From Robiginitomaculum antarcticum DSM 21748 (GTDB lineage Bacteria; Pseudomonadota; Alphaproteobacteria; Caulobacterales; Maricaulaceae), in the NCBI RefSeq assembly GCF_000365025.1, contig NZ_KB823012.1, positions 434,001 to 498,000 of the forward strand: a stretch of DNA of 64,000 bases, in the 5' to 3' direction. Below the pieces are notes generated by a model. That model was given only the letters and a program-made list of their open reading frames with translations. It was not told the DNA's origin and searched no databases. The translations under genes and the position numbers were made by a program. This document shows, in pieces, positions 10,206 to 18,268 of the stretch (position 1 is its first letter; each line of letters begins with the position of its first letter).

Positions 10206-11702
10206 ATGACAACGCTGATTGATAATACCAAGCCACGCAAAGAGGCTGCCGAAGGCATTGAACAATCACAGGCTGTAGCAAGCTCTCCATCAACGCCGCA
10301 AAGTCTCTATTCGAAGCGCGTAAAATTATACCCAAAACTGGCGCACGGCTTCTACCGCAATATAAAATGGTTCGCCTTATTTACTCTGCTTGGCATATAT
10401 TACATTACGCCATGGATCCGGTGGGACCGCGGTCTTGATCAGCCCTCGCAAGCTGTTCTGGTCGATTTTGAGAATGCGCGGTTCTATTTCTTCTTTATCG
10501 AAATCTGGCCGCAAGAGGTGTATTATATCACCGGGCTATTGATATTAGCGGCTCTGGGTCTATTTCTGGCAACCTCATTATTTGGCCGGGTTTGGTGCGG
10601 CTATGCCTGTCCGCAAACGATATGGACTGATTTATTCATTCAGGTTGAGAAGTTTTTTGAAGGTGACCGCAATGCCCGGATGAAACTTGATAAAGCGCCA
10701 TGGAGCCTCAAAAAGGTTTACAAAAAGTCTGCAAAACACATTACATGGGTGATTATTGCGGCCTTAACCGGCGGGGCTTGGATATTATACTTCCACGACG
10801 CGCCAACAATTGCCCGGAACTTCCTGTCGGGTCACGCGCCTATGACATCATATGTATTTGCAGCGCTTCTGACCTTTACGACATATTGGCTGGCAGGGCA
10901 CATGCGCGAGCAGGTCTGCACCTATATGTGCCCTTGGCCGCGTATCCAAGCCGCCCTGATTGACGAAGACGCGCTAAACGTGACCTATAGATATGATCGC
11001 GGAGAGCCGCGCGGCGCGCATAAAAAGGGAACGAGTTGGGAGGGTCGCGGGGATTGTATTGATTGCCGCCAATGCGTGGTCGTATGCCCCGTCGGCATTG
11101 ATATACGTAATGGCTTGCAACTCGAATGTATTGGATGCGCTCTGTGTATCGATGCGTGTGACGAGGTTATGGTCAAAGTAGATCGCCCTAAAGGCCTCAT
11201 TGCTTATGACACAGATGCCAATGTCCAGCGTCGTATGCAGGGTAAGAAAAGCCGTTATAATCTCATTCGGCCCAGGACAGTTACTTACGCCGTGCTCGTT
11301 GTCGCAGTGGGCGGAATAATGCTGTATTCGCTGCTTAACCGCGTGACTTTGGATATGAATATATTGCGCGACAGACAGCCTAATTATGTATCCCTGTCAG
11401 ATGGCGGCGTGCGTAACGGCTATACCCTAAAAATCCTCAACAAGTCTTCCGCGCCCCGGCGTCTGGCATTGAGCGCCGATACATTGCCGTCGCCGGTGAT
11501 AACCGTTGCGGGTCAACGCTATGACGGAGAAATTATTCTTACCGCGCCGGCCGATGACACTTTGGATTTTAAAATTTATCTCAGCGAGTCAGAGATATTA
11601 ACTCTCGATCAGAAAACTGATTTTGAGTTCACTTTGGTCGATAAAGACACGGGTGAAACGACTACAGCTCACGCCATATTTATCAGTGGAGGGCCAAAAT
11701 AA
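10206..11702 (+). CDS. ccoG: Cytochrome c oxidase accessory protein CcoG/FixG (RdxA)
   Basis: CcoG is a membrane iron-sulfur protein needed for cbb3 assembly, thought to reduce Cu(II) before delivery. The 498-residue protein has the expected membrane helices and the conserved CGYACPQTIW motif (~residue 136). It carries two ferredoxin-type clusters (CIDCRQCVVVCP and CIGCALCIDACDE, ~residues 284-320) and a C-terminal periplasmic Ig-like IgaA/FixG domain. It follows ccoP after 11 bases and overlaps ccoH by one base. Confidence 0.96.
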   Translation: MTTLIDNTKPRKEAAEGIEQSQAVASSPSTPQSLYSKRVKLYPKLAHGFYRNIKWFALFTLLGIYYITPWIRWDRGLDQPSQAVLVDFENARFYFFFIEIWPQEVYYITGLLILAALGLFLATSLFGRVWCGYACPQTIWTDLFIQVEKFFEGDRNARMKLDKAPWSLKKVYKKSAKHITWVIIAALTGGAWILYFHDAPTIARNFLSGHAPMTSYVFAALLTFTTYWLAGHMREQVCTYMCPWPRIQAALIDEDALNVTYRYDRGEPRGAHKKGTSWEGRGDCIDCRQCVVVCPVGIDIRNGLQLECIGCALCIDACDEVMVKVDRPKGLIAYDTDANVQRRMQGKKSRYNLIRPRTVTYAVLVVAVGGIMLYSLLNRVTLDMNILRDRQPNYVSLSDGGVRNGYTLKILNKSSAPRRLALSADTLPSPVITVAGQRYDGEIILTAPADDTLDFKIYLSESEILTLDQKTDFEFTLVDKDTGETTTAHAIFISGGPK

Positions 11703-12196
11703 TGGCTGTAGCAAACCGTAAACCCAAAGAACTAACCGGTAAGCATGTCCTCGTAATGGTTCTTGTTTTCTTTGGTGTTATCATCGGCGTGAATGCTATT
11801 TTTATTGCCAAAGCGGTTCAGTCATTTAGCGGCGAAGACATCAAAGGGTCTTACCGACAAGGCTTGGAATATAATAAAACTCTAAGCGCCCGCGCGCAGC
11901 AAACGCAATTGGGATGGCAAGTTAAAACAAACTGGATTGAGGAGTCTGAAGGCCGCCAGCGCTTCGTTGTTTTGCTAATGGATAAATCCGGTAATGCTGT
12001 CCGCAGCTTAAATGTAGAGGGGACATTTCGCCATCCCACTGATTTGTCAAAAGACCTCAGCGTGAAATTCTCTAATCTTGGAGATGGCCGTTATGAGGCC
12101 ATGGTAAACTTGTCAAATGGTCAATGGCAATTAAAGGCCAAAGCGACAGACGACACTCATAGTTTTCACTTCGTCGATCATATCACTATAAAATAA
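11702..12196 (+). CDS. ccoH: FixH family protein (cbb3 assembly)
   Basis: The 164-residue protein has one N-terminal membrane helix (LVMVLVFFGVIIGVNAIFI, ~residues 17-35) followed by a periplasmic beta-rich FixH domain with the family's GWQV stretch. FixH/CcoH is required for stability of the assembling cbb3 oxidase. Its start codon overlaps the ccoG stop and its stop overlaps the ccoI start, so the three genes are translationally coupled. Confidence 0.93.
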   Translation: MAVANRKPKELTGKHVLVMVLVFFGVIIGVNAIFIAKAVQSFSGEDIKGSYRQGLEYNKTLSARAQQTQLGWQVKTNWIEESEGRQRFVVLLMDKSGNAVRSLNVEGTFRHPTDLSKDLSVKFSNLGDGRYEAMVNLSNGQWQLKAKATDDTHSFHFVDHITIK

Positions 12197-14433
12197 TGAC
12201 ATCCATAATTTCAGCTTATGCAGACATACCGGAGCCCTCATCCGGGCATCAAGACCCTCCCATTGTCAGGAGCAATGCATCAATTGGGCAAGTTGACTTG
12301 TCGGATTATGTCACGCGCAAACAGGATGGGTATTATCAATTAGAGCTTATTGTGCAGGGCGCGCATTGCGGGGGCTGCCGGAGTCGGATTGAGCGTGGCA
12401 TAGGCGAACTGGTCGGGGTTAGCCAAGTTCGCATGAACCTGTCGACTTTGCGTTTAGTGACGACGTGGACAGGGGAGGTTTTGACCGCAGGTGATATCAC
12501 GACAAAGCTTTCACAGCTTGGTTTTGGATCGGCGCCTTATCAGGTGCTCACAGCGCAAACACAGTCCGAGGCTGAACTTAAAACCCTGCTTCGCGCCATG
12601 GCCGTTGCCGGATTTGCCGCAATGAATGTCATGTTGTTATCCATTGCCGTATGGTCAGGCGGATCAGAGATGAGCGCCTCTACGCATTCATTACTGCATT
12701 GGGTCTCGGCTTTAATAGCTCTACCGACTGTGGCCTATTCGGGCCGTACTTTTTTCAGTTCCGCTTGGCAGGCTTTAAAAAACAGGCAAACGAATATGGA
12801 CGTCCCCATATCTTTAGCTCTGATCCTCGCATGCGCATTGAGCCTTTATGAAACCATACAGTCCAATCCTGAGACCTATTTTGACGCTGCTGTCATGCTT
12901 TTATTTCTACTGCTTATCGGCCGGTTTCTGGATGCGAAATTGCGTCTGCGTACAGGTGATGCGGCGCGTCGTCTCGCGGCGTTGCAGATTACCTCGGCTA
13001 CACGGATATTAAAGAATGGGTCTATAGAAACAGTGCCTGCCAGTTCTATTCATCCTGATGACACGCTATTGATACCAGCCGGGCAGCGTATTCCGGTCGA
13101 CGGTATTATTATAAAAGGTGTATCGGATGTTGATGTGCAAATCGTCACCGGTGAAACCAGCCCAAAGTCTTTCGGTGTAGGCGGCAGACTTTACTCCGGC
13201 ACGACTAACCTGACAGCGCCGCTGACCCTTAAAGCCGTCGCCGCAAGTTCTGACAGTTTCCTATCCGAAATTACGATGCTCGTCGAAGCGGGTGAGCAAA
13301 GTAAGAGCAAATTTGTTCGGATCGCGGATAGGGCGGCGCGGGCTTATGTTCCGGTTGTGCATACCATTGCGCTTGCCACTTTCATAGGCTGGTTATGGGC
13401 CGGGGGAGACCTTCGGGTCGCTGCTTTAAATGCCATTGCTGTTTTAATCATTACGTGCCCCTGCGCGTTAGGACTGGCCGTACCGGCCGTGCAGATTGTC
13501 GCTGCAGGCAAGCTGTTCAAACATGGAGTTTTAATAAAATCAGGAAACGCTTTAGAGCGGCTGGCCAAAACAAAAAGCGTTATATTTGATAAAACCGGTA
13601 CGCTCACAACGGGCCAATTTACCCTTTTAAATTTCGATGAGATACAGCCTCAGGCTATAAAAACCGCGGCAGCGCTTGCCCATCATTCCAACCATCCTTT
13701 GGCCCGGGCATTACATGGCTATAAAAGCGATCTGATTCTCACCGATGTTGAGGAAAAACCAGGATTGGGGCTTTCGGGCTTTCTCAAAGACAAACCTGTT
13801 CTATTTGGGTCGGCCGATTTTACCACTGCAACATATGTTGATGGTGCAGCCAGCACAGCATGGCTTAAAATAGCTGACGACGACCCCATTTTATTCACCT
13901 TCGCAGATCAACTGCGAGAAGACGCTCAGCAGGCTGTTGAAGATCTGATAGCGCTATCTCTACGCCTTGAGATGTTATCGGGTGATCGCAATGAGGTTGT
14001 TAAACAGGCAGCGTCCGATTTGGGAATTTCGCAGTGGCGGGGTGAGGTCACGCCACGCCAAAAAATGAACCTGATTCATCAACGCTGGGCTGAAAATTAT
14101 TATCCGTTAATGGTCGGGGACGGTATTAATGACGCCCCGGCATTGGCCGCAGCAAATGCATCGGCTTCGCTTACGGGCGCTTCGGATATTTCGCGATCCG
14201 CATCGGATATCATCCTGCAAGGCGATAGGCTAAGCGGGCTGCCTATTGCGATTAATATTGCGCGGCAAGCACAAAGCCGGGTCATAGAAAATCTAACATT
14301 GGCCGTGCTTTATAATCTCTTGGCTATACCGCTTGCGGTTTTTGGTTTTGTGAATCCCTTGATTGCCGCCTTAGCGATGTCAGGCTCATCGCTTTTGGTC
14401 ACCCTAAACGCTCTTCGGATATCGCGGTCATGA
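12196..14433 (+). CDS. ccoI: Copper-translocating P1B-type ATPase CcoI/FixI
   Basis: CcoI exports copper for insertion into the CuB site of CcoN. The 745-residue protein has an N-terminal heavy-metal domain with CxxC (C58-G-G-C61) and the intramembrane CPC metal site (ITCPCALGLAVP). It also has the phosphorylation motif DKTGTLT, an ATP-binding histidine region (HHSNHPLARAL), and the hinge motif GDGINDAPALAAA. Position inside the cco cluster supports the slow-export CcoI/CtpA role rather than CopA detoxification. It overlaps ccoH and ccoS. Confidence 0.96.
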   Translation: MTSIISAYADIPEPSSGHQDPPIVRSNASIGQVDLSDYVTRKQDGYYQLELIVQGAHCGGCRSRIERGIGELVGVSQVRMNLSTLRLVTTWTGEVLTAGDITTKLSQLGFGSAPYQVLTAQTQSEAELKTLLRAMAVAGFAAMNVMLLSIAVWSGGSEMSASTHSLLHWVSALIALPTVAYSGRTFFSSAWQALKNRQTNMDVPISLALILACALSLYETIQSNPETYFDAAVMLLFLLLIGRFLDAKLRLRTGDAARRLAALQITSATRILKNGSIETVPASSIHPDDTLLIPAGQRIPVDGIIIKGVSDVDVQIVTGETSPKSFGVGGRLYSGTTNLTAPLTLKAVAASSDSFLSEITMLVEAGEQSKSKFVRIADRAARAYVPVVHTIALATFIGWLWAGGDLRVAALNAIAVLIITCPCALGLAVPAVQIVAAGKLFKHGVLIKSGNALERLAKTKSVIFDKTGTLTTGQFTLLNFDEIQPQAIKTAAALAHHSNHPLARALHGYKSDLILTDVEEKPGLGLSGFLKDKPVLFGSADFTTATYVDGAASTAWLKIADDDPILFTFADQLREDAQQAVEDLIALSLRLEMLSGDRNEVVKQAASDLGISQWRGEVTPRQKMNLIHQRWAENYYPLMVGDGINDAPALAAANASASLTGASDISRSASDIILQGDRLSGLPIAINIARQAQSRVIENLTLAVLYNLLAIPLAVFGFVNPLIAALAMSGSSLLVTLNALRISRS

Positions 14434-14579
14434 GCGCCTTACTTTGGCTTGTCCCTATTGCATTACTATTAGGGCTGACGGGACTCATAGCGTTTTTCTG
14501 GTCAATGCGGGCCGGCCAATTTGACGACTTAAAAGGCGATGCCAGTCGCATTTTGGATGATGATGATCATCCCTTATAA
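14430..14579 (+). CDS. ccoS: cbb3-type oxidase assembly protein CcoS
   Basis: This 49-residue protein starts at an ATG overlapping the ccoI stop (ATGA). It has one membrane helix (residues ~5-24) followed by FFWSMRAGQFDDLKGDASRI, the conserved CcoS signature, and an acidic C-terminus with DDDDH. CcoS is needed for maturation of CcoN with its cofactors. It is the last gene of the cco operon. Confidence 0.94.
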   Translation: MSALLWLVPIALLLGLTGLIAFFWSMRAGQFDDLKGDASRILDDDDHPL

Positions 14580-14592
14580 TATGGCTCAGTCT

Positions 14593-14847
14593 CTAGATTT
14601 TCGGCGTCTTATTATCCGCTAGTTTTTCAACTTTGCCGTTTTCAGACTTACAGCATATTGCGTGACAGGCTTTCATTTTGTGCGGAAGGGGCGGCGGTCT
14701 GTCCATCGGCCCTAAATCCAAAAATACGGATTGGCCGGAGCAAGTTTGAACCCATAGCCCTACACGTTTTGCCTGCGCGGGTATCGCATCCAGCATAACG
14801 CCTGCACAAAGCGCCGCAGTCACTATATATGGCGTGAGACTAAACAT
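14593..14847 (-). CDS. Small exported cysteine-rich protein, probably FixK-controlled
   Basis: I do not recognise a named family. From the ATG at 14847 the product is 84 residues with a hydrophobic signal peptide ending at about AIPAQA (residue 26). A short mature domain has Cys36 and a CHAICC cluster (C61, C65, C66). Such Cys-His clusters suggest metal binding or disulfides, but this is inference. An upstream in-frame ATG at 14874 is possible. I prefer 14847 because a TATAAT element ends six bases before it and a FixK-type site sits at the right distance upstream, which would make a leaderless transcript. It is convergent with ccoS. Confidence 0.7.
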   Translation of the reverse strand: MFSLTPYIVTAALCAGVMLDAIPAQAKRVGLWVQTCSGQSVFLDLGPMDRPPPLPHKMKACHAICCKSENGKVEKLADNKTPKI

Positions 14848-14894
14848 ATCGACATTATACAATGTATTGCGCAAAAATTTTTGCCTACGGTCAA
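14848..14894 (-). promoter_or_regulatory. Predicted FixK-activated promoter of the small exported protein
   Basis: On the minus strand, TTGACC-GTAG-GCAA (14894-14881, TTGA-N6-GCAA) is followed by TATAAT at 14859-14854. The predicted start falls on the A of the ATG at 14847. The site centre is then near -40.5, close to the -41.5 spacing of class II FNR/FixK activation. The operator overlaps the last codon of fixK. Confidence 0.6.
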
Positions 14895-15550
14895 TTTTGA
14901 ACTGACTTTTCGCGGGCTATAATTTTCAGTCGAATATAATCACATATATGGATAGTATTACGGTTAGGGAGATGGATGACGCCGCCATCTTTTAATTTTG
15001 TGAGCATGCGGCTGACAGTTTCAATGCTGAGGCCCAGATAATCGGCAATATCTTGTCGGCTCATCGGAAGGCGGATGTCAAACGATACGCCCTGTTGTCC
15101 TTGGCGCTGGGATAGCATGACTAAAAATGTTGCGACCTTTTCAGCCGCTGATCTTTTCGTTAGTGTTGTGATTAGGGTCTGAGCCGTATCCAGCTGACTG
15201 CAAGCCATATCAAAAAGGGTTTTTTGTAAAGCGATGCTTTGACGAATGTCATGCAATGTCAGCATGACTATATTTGCTGTTGATACAGTCACTGCAGTAT
15301 CAGGATGGGCGTCTGATGAAGAAAGGCCGAAAAAGTCACCCTGTGTGTAAAATCCGGAGATTTGACGCTGACTGTCGGGTAAGAGCCGGTAAACCATGAC
15401 GATGCCGCTATTGACCCGGTAAAACCCGCTAACACCATCGCCTTGATGATACAAAACGGTTTGCTCAGGATGAACGCGTCCACGTGATTTTACATGATCA
15501 ATGTAATCATCCTGCTGCGAGATATTTTGGCTTCGGTTGTTCACATCCAA
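14891..15550 (-). CDS. fixK: Crp/Fnr family regulator, FixK type
   Basis: The 219-residue protein has an N-terminal cyclic-nucleotide-type beta-barrel and a C-terminal winged helix with the recognition segment MSRQDIADYLGLSIETVSRML. The glutamate, serine and arginine (E-x-x-SR) match FNR/FixK DNA contacts for TTGAT/C half-sites. The N-terminus lacks the cysteine cluster that holds the FNR 4Fe-4S centre, so it should not sense oxygen directly. This makes it a FixK, normally transcribed by phospho-FixJ. It sits downstream of the fixL-fixJ-receiver genes on the same strand and faces the cco operon, whose operator it probably binds. Confidence 0.9.
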   Translation of the reverse strand: MDVNNRSQNISQQDDYIDHVKSRGRVHPEQTVLYHQGDGVSGFYRVNSGIVMVYRLLPDSQRQISGFYTQGDFFGLSSSDAHPDTAVTVSTANIVMLTLHDIRQSIALQKTLFDMACSQLDTAQTLITTLTKRSAAEKVATFLVMLSQRQGQQGVSFDIRLPMSRQDIADYLGLSIETVSRMLTKLKDGGVIHLPNRNTIHICDYIRLKIIAREKSVQN

Positions 15551-15648
15551 CTCCGTCGAGCTTCGTAGTTGAAAATAAAATTAGGGGGAGTTGAAGCGCG
15601 AAACTAGAGCGGGGAAATACTTAGGTATTATTACTGAGATGGACTAGG

Positions 15649-16020
15649 CTAATTTATTAATTCTATAGCTTCGACAAGATCATAGGGGGCTACAGGGTGA
15701 ATAAGGACCCTTATACGCTCCCCGAAAAATTTATCGTCAGGTTTTAATGTAGTTCTCTGATCCGCCGTGATTAAAATACAGGGTCGGCGCTCAGCAAATA
15801 TAAGATGATTAAAGACACGAAAGGCATCTGGCGTATTTTGGTTTAAATCCAGAAGAACAGTGTCTGTTTCTCTACAGATATAATCAGATATAAATTCTTC
15901 TCCGGCGCTAAAAACTCTTACGCTGCAGTTCCTGGACTCCAACAAAAATTTTGTTGAGAGGGACAAATCCGGGTCACCCCCAACGATATAAACCATGTGT
16001 GAAGGATGTGTAGCGTTCAT
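15649..16020 (-). CDS. Degenerate single-domain response regulator (FixT-like candidate)
   Basis: This 123-residue protein is only a receiver domain without output. It keeps a possible phospho-acceptor in TVLLDLN, but the acidic pocket is GGDPD instead of the usual DDD/DDE, and the conserved lysine of strand 5 is replaced (LIHPVAP rather than xxKP). Phosphorylation may therefore be weak or absent. Start: an open TTG frame extends to 16086, but the ATG at 16020 has AGG seven bases upstream. A FixK-type operator at 16071-16088 precedes it. Location between fixJ and fixK and likely FixK control mirror Caulobacter FixT, the feedback inhibitor of FixL; sequence orthology is unproven. Confidence 0.75.
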   Translation of the reverse strand: MNATHPSHMVYIVGGDPDLSLSTKFLLESRNCSVRVFSAGEEFISDYICRETDTVLLDLNQNTPDAFRVFNHLIFAERRPCILITADQRTTLKPDDKFFGERIRVLIHPVAPYDLVEAIELIN

Positions 16021-16070
16021 GGTGTAGCCTGCTGATATAGGGATAGAAGTAAACGTCATCCGAAATTTAA

Positions 16071-16088
16071 AATTGACTCCCGTCAATT
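16071..16088. promoter_or_regulatory. FixK/FNR-type operator between fixJ and the receiver gene
   Basis: AATTGAC-TCCC-GTCAATT is a perfect 7+7 inverted repeat whose core TTGA-N6-TCAA matches the FixK/FNR consensus. It lies ~50-70 bp upstream of the receiver ATG at 16020 and in the 91 bp gap after fixJ, so the receiver gene probably has its own FixK-dependent promoter. A weak -10-like TTCTAT occurs near 16048-16043. Confidence 0.78.
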
Positions 16089-16111
16089 CATTCTCAAATG
16101 TCAGAGCAGGG

Positions 16112-16711
16112 CTATATAGTCTGCATTGATAGTCGAACCAGCTCGGGCAGTGATTTCACATTTAACTTTGAGATTAAATGTGCTCTGTGCGTCTCTATCG
16201 TTCGAACAGATAAACCGAGTTTTGCCGCGATTATTTTATTCGGCTTGCCTTCTACAAGATAGGCCATAACTTCACGCTCTCTCGGCGTCAGAGTCGCTAA
16301 CCTTTCTTCACCTTTAGCCTTAAGGACATTTCTCTGCAGGTTCTGTGTGACCGTGGTATTAACCCGGGCCAAAGACGATAGGATATGGGCCATATGAAAG
16401 GGTTTCTCAATGAAGTCCTTGGCGCCGCATCTCAGGGCCTTAACGGCCATTTCGACATCGGCGTGTCCGCTCATCATGATAATATGCAGTTTTGGGTTAA
16501 CTTCTAAACTTTGCGTCAAAGTTTCCAAGCCATCACGGCCCGGCATTCTCACATCCAAAAGAATTGGCCCGGTAATTTTGAAAAGGTCGCTTTTTAGAAG
16601 ATCATCTCCGCTCTTAAATACAGCGACGTCAAATCTATTTGTCTGAAGAAGAAGGGTTAGGCTGTCACGAACCGCTTCGTCATCATCCACTATAGTTACG
16701 CATGTGCCCAT
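16112..16711 (-). CDS. fixJ: Two-component response regulator FixJ
   Basis: The 199-residue protein has a receiver domain (acidic IVDDDEAVRDSL at the start, phospho-acceptor D53 in LLDVRMPG, conserved lysine in FIEKPF). It is followed by a LuxR/NarL-type helix-turn-helix (LTPREREVMAYLVEGKPNKIIAAKLGLSVRTIETHRA is the span, ~residues 142-178). Domain order, length and pairing with FixL identify it as FixJ, which when phosphorylated activates fixK. It begins four bases after the fixL stop, so it is in the same operon. Confidence 0.94.
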   Translation of the reverse strand: MGTCVTIVDDDEAVRDSLTLLLQTNRFDVAVFKSGDDLLKSDLFKITGPILLDVRMPGRDGLETLTQSLEVNPKLHIIMMSGHADVEMAVKALRCGAKDFIEKPFHMAHILSSLARVNTTVTQNLQRNVLKAKGEERLATLTPREREVMAYLVEGKPNKIIAAKLGLSVRTIETHRAHLISKLNVKSLPELVRLSMQTI

Positions 16712-16715
16712 TAAA

Positions 16716-17825
16716 TTATTTTACCCCTGAAGCAGGGAGGGTAAAGTAAAAACAGGTGCCGTTTGGCACATTACGTTCAGCCCAGAGACGACCATCATGG
16801 TTCGATATGATCGACTGACTGATAGACAATCCGACTCCCAAACCGCCCTTTTTATTGGTTGAAAACGGTTGATATAGTTTTTCGTATTGCTCTGTAGTCA
16901 TGCCCCGCCCGGTATCAATTATACCAATTTTCAAAGTGTCTGGATTGATTAAATTGGCCTGTATAGTGACACAATTTGGAACATCACCATCCGACGCTTC
17001 GCAGGCATTACGAATGAGATTTACGAGCACTTGCTGGATTTGAACCTCGCTGACAACAATTTCCGGCAACTTAGAATCCAGAGCAATTTCAAATGCAATA
17101 TTCATATGTTTAAAGGATGGCCGAATGAGATCGAGAGACGAAATTATCATCTCCTTTGGATTGATTTTAGATTTCTCCAAGTCGCCTGTTTCTATAAACT
17201 TTCTCAGTCGGAATAAGATTTTTGCGGCGCGGTCAGCTTGACCTGTTGATTTCTTGAGTATGTCGTAAAGAACATCATGGGATACTTCATCACGGTTCAA
17301 CATCGCCGCGCCTGCTTCAAGATAATTCATTATTGCACTGAGAGGCTGATTAAGTTCATGAGCAATTGCCGCGCCCAATTGATCCATGGCGGCGACGCGT
17401 GAAAGATGATAATGATCATGCTGTAAGCGATCAAACTTTTCTTGTTGCCGGGAATTCTCGGTTAAATCCCTAATAATTCCAATATAGGCTCTGCCGCTTT
17501 GTCCGGGTAATTCTCCGACCGAAAGATACATGGGAAATATAGTTCCGTCGCGCCTCAGTCCTTTGACTTCACGCCCGATGCCAATGATTTTGGCCTCTCC
17601 GGACGCCGCATAATTCTTGATATACCCGTCATGGCGGTCTTTGTAAGGCTGAGGCATTAAGTGATTGATTTTCTGACCTATAACCTCATTCGCTGCGTAT
17701 CCGAATATGGTAACGCATGCGGGGTTATACCGCTCGATAATACCGTCTGCGTCGATCACGATCACGCCATCGACAATAGTGTTAAGCACAGCGTCGAGTT
17801 CTGTCAGTGTTTTTTCTGTTGTCAT
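16716..17825 (-). CDS. fixL: Oxygen-sensing heme-PAS histidine kinase FixL
   Basis: The 369-residue soluble kinase has one PAS domain (residues ~8-120), an H-box AAIAHELNQPLSAIMNYLEAG with phospho-acceptor H156, and a C-terminal ATPase domain (N box LIRNACEAS, G1 DTGRGM, G2 GGLGVGLSIS). The PAS keeps the FixL heme signature: RHDGYI with the proximal heme histidine at H65 (H200 in Bradyrhizobium FixL) and R85 in IIGIGR (R220, the key ligand-switch arginine). At the positions of R206 and H214 it has N71 and K79. There are no membrane helices, unlike Sinorhizobium FixL. It heads the fixL-fixJ operon. Confidence 0.92.
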   Translation of the reverse strand: MTTEKTLTELDAVLNTIVDGVIVIDADGIIERYNPACVTIFGYAANEVIGQKINHLMPQPYKDRHDGYIKNYAASGEAKIIGIGREVKGLRRDGTIFPMYLSVGELPGQSGRAYIGIIRDLTENSRQQEKFDRLQHDHYHLSRVAAMDQLGAAIAHELNQPLSAIMNYLEAGAAMLNRDEVSHDVLYDILKKSTGQADRAAKILFRLRKFIETGDLEKSKINPKEMIISSLDLIRPSFKHMNIAFEIALDSKLPEIVVSEVQIQQVLVNLIRNACEASDGDVPNCVTIQANLINPDTLKIGIIDTGRGMTTEQYEKLYQPFSTNKKGGLGVGLSISQSIISNHDGRLWAERNVPNGTCFYFTLPASGVK

Positions 17826-18268
17826 AATATTGTATAAAACACTTATATGATTTTGTAAGGCCTACTTTCACTATGACTATACGCCGAGCGCTACGCGATA
17901 CCATTATTTGAGTATAAGCCTTGGGATATGCCCTGTTGGCGGCATAGCTGCGATACGCTTTGCTCACCGCTCAGGGCGTCCAGCCAATGCGGATATTGTC
18001 TTCCGTAATATGCTTACGGGTTCTACGTTTGATAACCTTGACGAACCGCCCGCCGGACATGTGTTTGCGCGTTCTCTTCTTTCTCTTCATAAGGATGAAG
18101 ATGAGCGGAAAGTCTCTCTTAGCCCAGACCTAAATCTATGTCATAGGTGATGACGTCAGACACAGAAGGTATAGCCGAAGGCTATATTATTTTGAAAGAT
18201 TAGTCCTATCGCCGAATTATAAGTTTGAACATTATGCGCCAAAGGACGAAACCCTTAGCGAGCATATA
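17826..18268. other. Gene-free region between fixL and dgcN
   Basis: These 443 bases hold the divergent promoters of fixL and dgcN plus copy A of a dispersed repeat (18050-18164). An 80-codon open frame crosses the repeat, but it has no recognisable domain or ribosome-binding site and is rejected. Confidence 0.6.
18050..18164 (+). repeat. Dispersed intergenic repeat, copy A
   Basis: This ~115 bp element is repeated in the same orientation at 34630-34742. Both begin CGCCGGACATGTGTTTGC, share the CGTTCTCTTCT and GGATGAAGAT blocks, then CTTAGCCC, CCTAA and ACGTCA-ACACA. A short hairpin CTTCAT-AAGG-ATGAAG lies within this copy. The two copies bracket the D-glutamate island. Confidence 0.82.

Noticed and set aside
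17908-18150. 80-codon open frame crossing the dispersed repeat A
   Set aside because: No domain, no ribosome-binding site, and the corresponding frame is not kept in repeat copy B.
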